Shown in pieces: positions 59,209 to 64,000 of a stretch of 64,000 bases of DNA (position 1 is the stretch's first letter; each line of letters opens with the position of its first letter). A model generated the notes under the pieces. That model worked only from the letters and a program-made list of their open reading frames with translations, searched no databases and had not been told where the DNA came from. The stretch comes from Blastomyces gilchristii SLH14081 (Eukaryota > Ascomycota > Eurotiomycetes > Onygenales > Ajellomycetaceae), in contig NW_003101652.1 of the NCBI RefSeq assembly GCF_000003855.2, forward strand, positions 294,307 to 358,306, given 5' to 3'. Made by a program: the position numbers and the translations under genes.

Positions 59209-62200
59209 TCAGTCGCTTGCCAGCTCATCTTCGAGGTCTGTGCTGGTTCTCTTCTTGCCAGGAGGCCTGCCTCTTGCTTTCTTCTTGGGAGTGCCACCCG
59301 CGGGAACAGAGCTCTTGCGTTTGCCCGGTTTTGAATTGCCTGCGGCTGCGAGGAGGAGGCTCATATCATCAACGTCTCCGGTGGTGTCATGGCTGTCCCG
59401 ATCATCGTCTCCAGCGATTTTAAGTTCATCGTCGATCGATAGCAACAATGCAAAATCCCGACATGTGTCCATCATTGCTTCCGTGGTGTCAAGGCAGTGC
59501 ATGAGATTGGACACAGCCTCCCAAAACCGCTCACCAGTGACGCCCTGGACTTTTGCCGGTGCCCGATTAAGTTCCTTGGCATTTCCCTTCCCTTCCTTTT
59601 GTCGTGCGTGAAAATTAATGCCATAAAGGCGACGGAGGTGCGATCGAGCTTCCCAGAGCATCAAGAGCGAGCCAGAGGCAGTAGCCAGCTTTCTCAACAA
59701 TTGAGCATCAACTGACCCGCGAACGGCTAAATCTTGAGGGGTAGTAGGGACGATAGGAGCCTCGCCGGAGATAGTCAGCCCATCCGTAGCCTGTGTTTCT
59801 GCTGTGTTTGAATTGCCATTGATTGGCTGCATGGTGTTTTGAAACAAATCTGTTTCGATTGCATGAGCTACAATAGTGCCTGTTGCGGCCACAATACGCT
59901 CAATGCAAGCAATTGTGGGGAGGATTTCCGCAATTTGCGCATACTCAAAGAAGGCAATGTTTTGAGAAACGAATCTAGATAGGAGCAAGTGTTCCGGTGG
60001 ATCCTTCGAAACGTCCAGTTTGCGAAACTCAAAGTCAACTTTTGAGCAAAGATTGGTTAGGAATTTCCTCTGGTATTTGCTATTGCTAACTTTGATAATA
60101 TCGAAAAGGGGCGCGAGTTTCGAAGTATATGGACGACTGAAAGCTCCGCTCGGATCCCCAACAACATCCCGCTGGTAATAAAATGCATCTTGAACTGCCC
60201 TCATATACTCTCGATCAAACATAGATTCATGTTGTTCGTGCAGCATTTTATGGGTTTCAAAAGCTATTTTGCTGACTGTTGGATGTGGCGACGTTTCCAG
60301 TGCGACCAATACACCAGCACATTCCTTTGGGTGGATAAGGCCCTGGCGATTAATACTTGCGATCAACTCAATCGCCGTCAATGCATAGGTGTCTTGCTTT
60401 GAAAGAGCTGCGTGGAGCATATTTTGGAGAAAGTGCTGGGCAATCAAGGCCGCTGCTCCATCATTCTCGCTAGCTTTCAAGGAGGCGGCTAATCTCGTGG
60501 AGCTCTCGGCATCAGCTGCTAAGTCACTGGTTTGTATCAGCTTTTCGGCCTTCCCTTCATGGACGGAAAAGAACTCCAAGAATGATTTCAACACTATGTT
60601 TTGCAAATCCGGGTTGTCTTCTTCGAACACCGAAGATAAAGCGAATCTTGCATGTTCCTGACTGTACTGAGCAGGCCAAGTTTGACATACCGAGCCTAAG
60701 CTCTCCAATGCCATTATTCGTAGTTCAAGCGGATACTGAGGAAGAGCAAACGGGGCTATGAAGTCGACCATTAAGCCAGCAACAGACGTGGCCTTGGTCG
60801 TTGGAAACGACTGCTTGAAAAAATTTAAATATTTTTCCAGATCACAATGTTTTCCAACACAACCAGCGATTCGAATGTAGCTTCTCACCCTCCCTAGAGC
60901 ATCTGCTTTGGACGAGTTGTCAAATTTTAGAGTTTTCACCTGAGCAATACCTTTGAGAACAGATATGGTAAGCTTCACAAGCCGTTCTGTATTTTGTAGA
61001 ACTCTGTCAACCGTCCAAAGGCATGCCATGACCTCATTGAGCTCAGTCCTCGCTAGTTTTGAAACACTCTTGAAAAGGTCATTTTGCACTTCCTTGAGGA
61101 GGGTGTTATGGGCGTTAGAAAGGTAAGGTAGAACACATCGATATATGACAACCACAGATCGAAAAAGGAGGAGATCATCCGCAGTAGAGAGGTGGCCAAT
61201 ATAGGGATGCAGTGTTTCCAATTGGTCAGGAGTAAAGAGCTTCGCATTCGCTTTGGCAAACACCGTGATAGACTGGAGAAGCGCTTGGATGCTCGGTTTG
61301 TTTGGTGAATCTGCATGGTCTATGATTCGCTCAAACATTGTGGCCACAATCGCTTTGCAGACTTTGAAATTTGCGGATGCCGACCTTGTGTCGTCGGAGA
61401 GTACGGATTTGACAAATTTTTCAAGCGTGATAACAACTGCATCACTTTTTTCGACGGACCCAACAATAAGATCAACCAATTCTCCCAAGGAGACTTTGGT
61501 TTGTGGTGAATCCTGGATCACGTTAATCGGGTGGTGAAATGGACCAAGCCATATTTCTTCCAAGATTTGACGAGCCTGTGCAACAACACTACTTTCAACG
61601 TCCGTAATTCGTTGAAGCAGGTTGTCAGCAATGGCGATTTTCAGGTCTTTACGGGATGTTTGGAGATAAATATCCTTCAAGGAGCCAATGCAACGTTTTC
61701 GAACACCGACAGTGGGGTCTGCAGAACAGGATAAAATGGTGCGGCAACCGTCCTCTTCAAGCACCGGCCTAAGAGTTATACACTTCGCGATGAGCGAGAG
61801 CGCCGAGTCTCGAACCATGGGCGATGAATCAGTAGCGCATTGGAAAATCAGCGTCATCACAGTGTCGTCACGGTCTAGCAGGGTCGGGTCCTTTTCCAAC
61901 ATTTGAATGACGCTCTTCAAGCTTCGACTTCGCACTTTGGCTTGATCGCTAGTAATGGAGTTTAAAAGAACCTTAAAAATTTTATCAAACGCTTTGCAGA
62001 ATCCCATATTGAGGAGAGTCAAAAGATAGGCGAAGCGAGCATGATGCGTAGCTATACGATCGAATTCACTATATTCAAACATTAGCCTACGTATACATCC
62101 TAACCCTAAAGGAGACTCACTTGTGAGATTCTAACCATCTGGGATCAGACAGCATGTTACGTAGGGCCCTCGCCAGATCGTCGGCCGACTCGCCTTCGGA

Positions 62201-64000
62201 TACATTTCCCCTGTTCTCTGGATCGTAATAGAAACTGCACACATTTTTTGCCCAGTGTGCCAGAAAGTAACCTCGAGCGCTAGAAAGCTGCCAGTTTCCG
62301 ACATCCCTCTCCTCCAGGTACTCAAGAACTATCCGGTATGGTCCATCGACAGACACAACATCTTCTGTATGCAATGATCGATTTAGATGCTCATCAAATA
62401 GCTGTCGTAGGTAGTCGGATAGGTTTGAATCACCCTCATCCATACTGGGAATTAAATGATGTGTAGAGGAAGTAAGATCGGAAATTGCGCACCCCATCCA
62501 CCCCAAGAGCTCGAGTGACATATTTTTTGCGTTGGCAGGGGTCTTGTCATGGTCTGCAAGCCCAATCATTTGCGAGGCAAGAACTCTCAGCAAAAGTTCT
62601 GCAGCGGGCCAATCGGTCGAGCCAAGGACGCTGATGAGGTCTCCAGTAAAAAGGTCCAGAAGATTCCGGTATGGCTGATCACCAGTTTTGGTGGAGGTCA
62701 TGGCCCGCTGAACGATGAATCTCGTAATATACTGTGCACTGCGAATGGCATTGTCAAAGAGTGGTTCGACTTTATTTGAAAGTAATTCCAGTGGTGTGCC
62801 CTTCCTGGGTCTTTCATCGTCAGACTCATCGCACGTATCCTCACTGTCAGAGCATTCATCCTGCCCAAGTTTCGGAAGAGGTAAGCGGCGCTTTGGCTTT
62901 CTCGAACCTTTCGATAATTTTTGTATTGCAGTTGTCTGCACGAGCTGCATTACGAGGGCAGAAAGTAGTTGGATATGCTTCCCGTCTATAAGTTTGAATT
63001 GCCTAGCGTTCTGTCTTGTAGATGGGAGCTTCTCCAATGATACCAGTATTTCATCAAGAATAAAGGAGCGCTGCTCCGGGTATTTCGCGAATATTTTTGC
63101 TAGGACATCCATAGAACCCCTTCTAACGGCCTCAAACTTTTGGAAGCCCAAGGCTGAATCCCTGTCACTATGAGCATTTTCGACAAAAATTAGTTTGGTG
63201 GCAAGGAATTCAGTTGCGGTGATAGTCCCTTCAGCAACATCGACGTTGGAAAGGAAACGAGCTAAAAGATTGAGGACTTTCTTCGTTTGGTGAACCAAGC
63301 CCGCAAGTACATTTTTATGGGAGGAGAAGAAAGTAAACAGTTCCGCATCTCTACCATTCGGCCGGCATTCAACAGCAGGGATGAGACAATCATCGAAAAC
63401 ATGGTTGAGGACGCCCGGGATAGCCTGTATCACATCTTCTGGGCACAAATCTTTTGTCGTCACCTCCCCTGACATCGTGTGAAGCAGGGTGCAAATTGCC
63501 AGCAATGCGTTGCGCATGTCAGCAAGCCTTCTAAGCCAGATTTCTGTATCCTCATCCGAGGGAACATGTTCTAGTTTTAGATCCGGAGTCTGAGCAGATA
63601 TCACTGGAGGCTCACAGAGCTTTTGGACGCGGTTCAAATACTCTGTTGGAATATCACGGAGTCGTCCATAGCCTGTAACTTTTTGCATTGCTGTTTGGAG
63701 GATGGAGTGTGTCTCAGAAGATAAAACAGGGCCAAGATCATCTGTTGCTTTCGGGAGTGTGAAAAACTTGTTGGATGGTTGAGCTTCGGTTGAGGATGTA
63801 TCTGGTTCAAGTTGATCCTCTGCTTCAAAGACCTCCTGAAAGAGCTCTTGTAATTTAATCAATGCTGCATCTGCCTCCTCCTTTTGATCTTTTAGGCGTA
63901 ATGCAGCCAGTTTCTCGTCATCCTCGGTGTTTAGCTTCCTCCTTTTTGAAGGTGACTGGTCGCCGATATGAACATATTCGCCGGGCTGTGATGACAAAGG
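59209..64000 (-). CDS. MIS4: Cohesin loader SCC2/MIS4 (adherin), N-terminus missing
   Basis: HEAT-repeat ATPase activator that, with SCC4/MAU2, loads cohesin onto chromatin. The frame is open to the window edge, so the first part is missing. Visible exons are 64000-62122 region (last base 62121) and 62068-59209, about 1580 residues. N-terminal part includes the basic SPSKRRKLNTEDDE and a phenylalanine-rich block; PLPKLGQDECSDSEDTCDES is acidic. The strongest family blocks are FEYSEFDRIATHHARFAYLL (adjacent to the junction), SLKSVIQMLEKDPTLL, SSPMVRDSALSLIAKCI, VGVRKRCIGSLKDIYLQTSR, QARQILEEIWLGPFH and LMVDFIAPFALPQYPLELRI. The C-terminus has an AT-hook-like KKKARGRPPGKKR. I prefer a 52-bp intron (62120-62069; GTGAGT, GCTAATG branch, TATAG). 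The closer GTAG acceptor would make an intron of only 34 bp. Confidence 0.92.

Overview
The window looks like nuclear chromosomal DNA of a filamentous ascomycete. The evidence is short introns (about 50-270 bp) with GTATGT/GTAAGT/GTGAGT donors and CTAAC/CTAAT branch points, 1-8 exons per gene, and gene families typical of Pezizomycotina. These include KTR mannosyltransferase, an EF-hand alternative NADH dehydrogenase, UMP1, and an ERG8 with the usual fungal layout. The protein flavour and the recurring TACGGAGTA intergenic element suggest Eurotiomycetes, possibly Onygenales, but that is inference. There is one assembly gap (218 N at 2126-2343). I see no tRNA, rRNA, CRISPR array or intact transposon.

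Layout, part 1 (0-24 kb): the 3' end of an APH-family phosphotransferase gene; ERG8 (phosphomevalonate kinase) beside the gap and with an apparent frameshift; a membrane-anchored ubiquitin-fold (UBL3/MUB-like) gene ending in a CAAX box; a divergent pair UMP1 / mitochondrial ribosomal protein S12; a KTR/MNT1 mannosyltransferase; a 4.5 kb gene-poor stretch holding an ankyrin-like remnant; and PAT1 (mRNA decapping activator).

Part 2 (24-40 kb): UDP-glucose 4-epimerase; a membrane-anchored short-chain dehydrogenase divergent from a G-patch gene; SEC1 (exocytic SM protein) divergent from the mitochondrial RNA helicase SUV3; and the spliceosomal DEAH helicase PRP22, which carries an apparent one-base deletion.

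Part 3 (40-64 kb): a proline-rich protein with an N-terminal eIF4E-binding motif and several PPG-hydrophobic motifs (4E-T-like); two nucleolar ribosome-biogenesis genes in tandem (URB1, ESF1); uridine kinase URK1 divergent from the GID E3-ligase subunit GID8; external NADH dehydrogenase NDE1; and the cohesin loader SCC2/MIS4, cut by the window edge.

Most genes are conserved housekeeping genes, with RNA metabolism strongly represented (PAT1, SUV3, PRP22, 4E-T-like, URB1, ESF1). The window does not look like a biosynthetic cluster, mobile island or defence locus. The least characterised item is the 4E-T-like protein. The most practical concerns are the two apparent frameshifts in essential genes. 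Splice sites were assigned by hand from frame continuity, consensus splice signals and remembered family conservation; they were not checked against transcripts.
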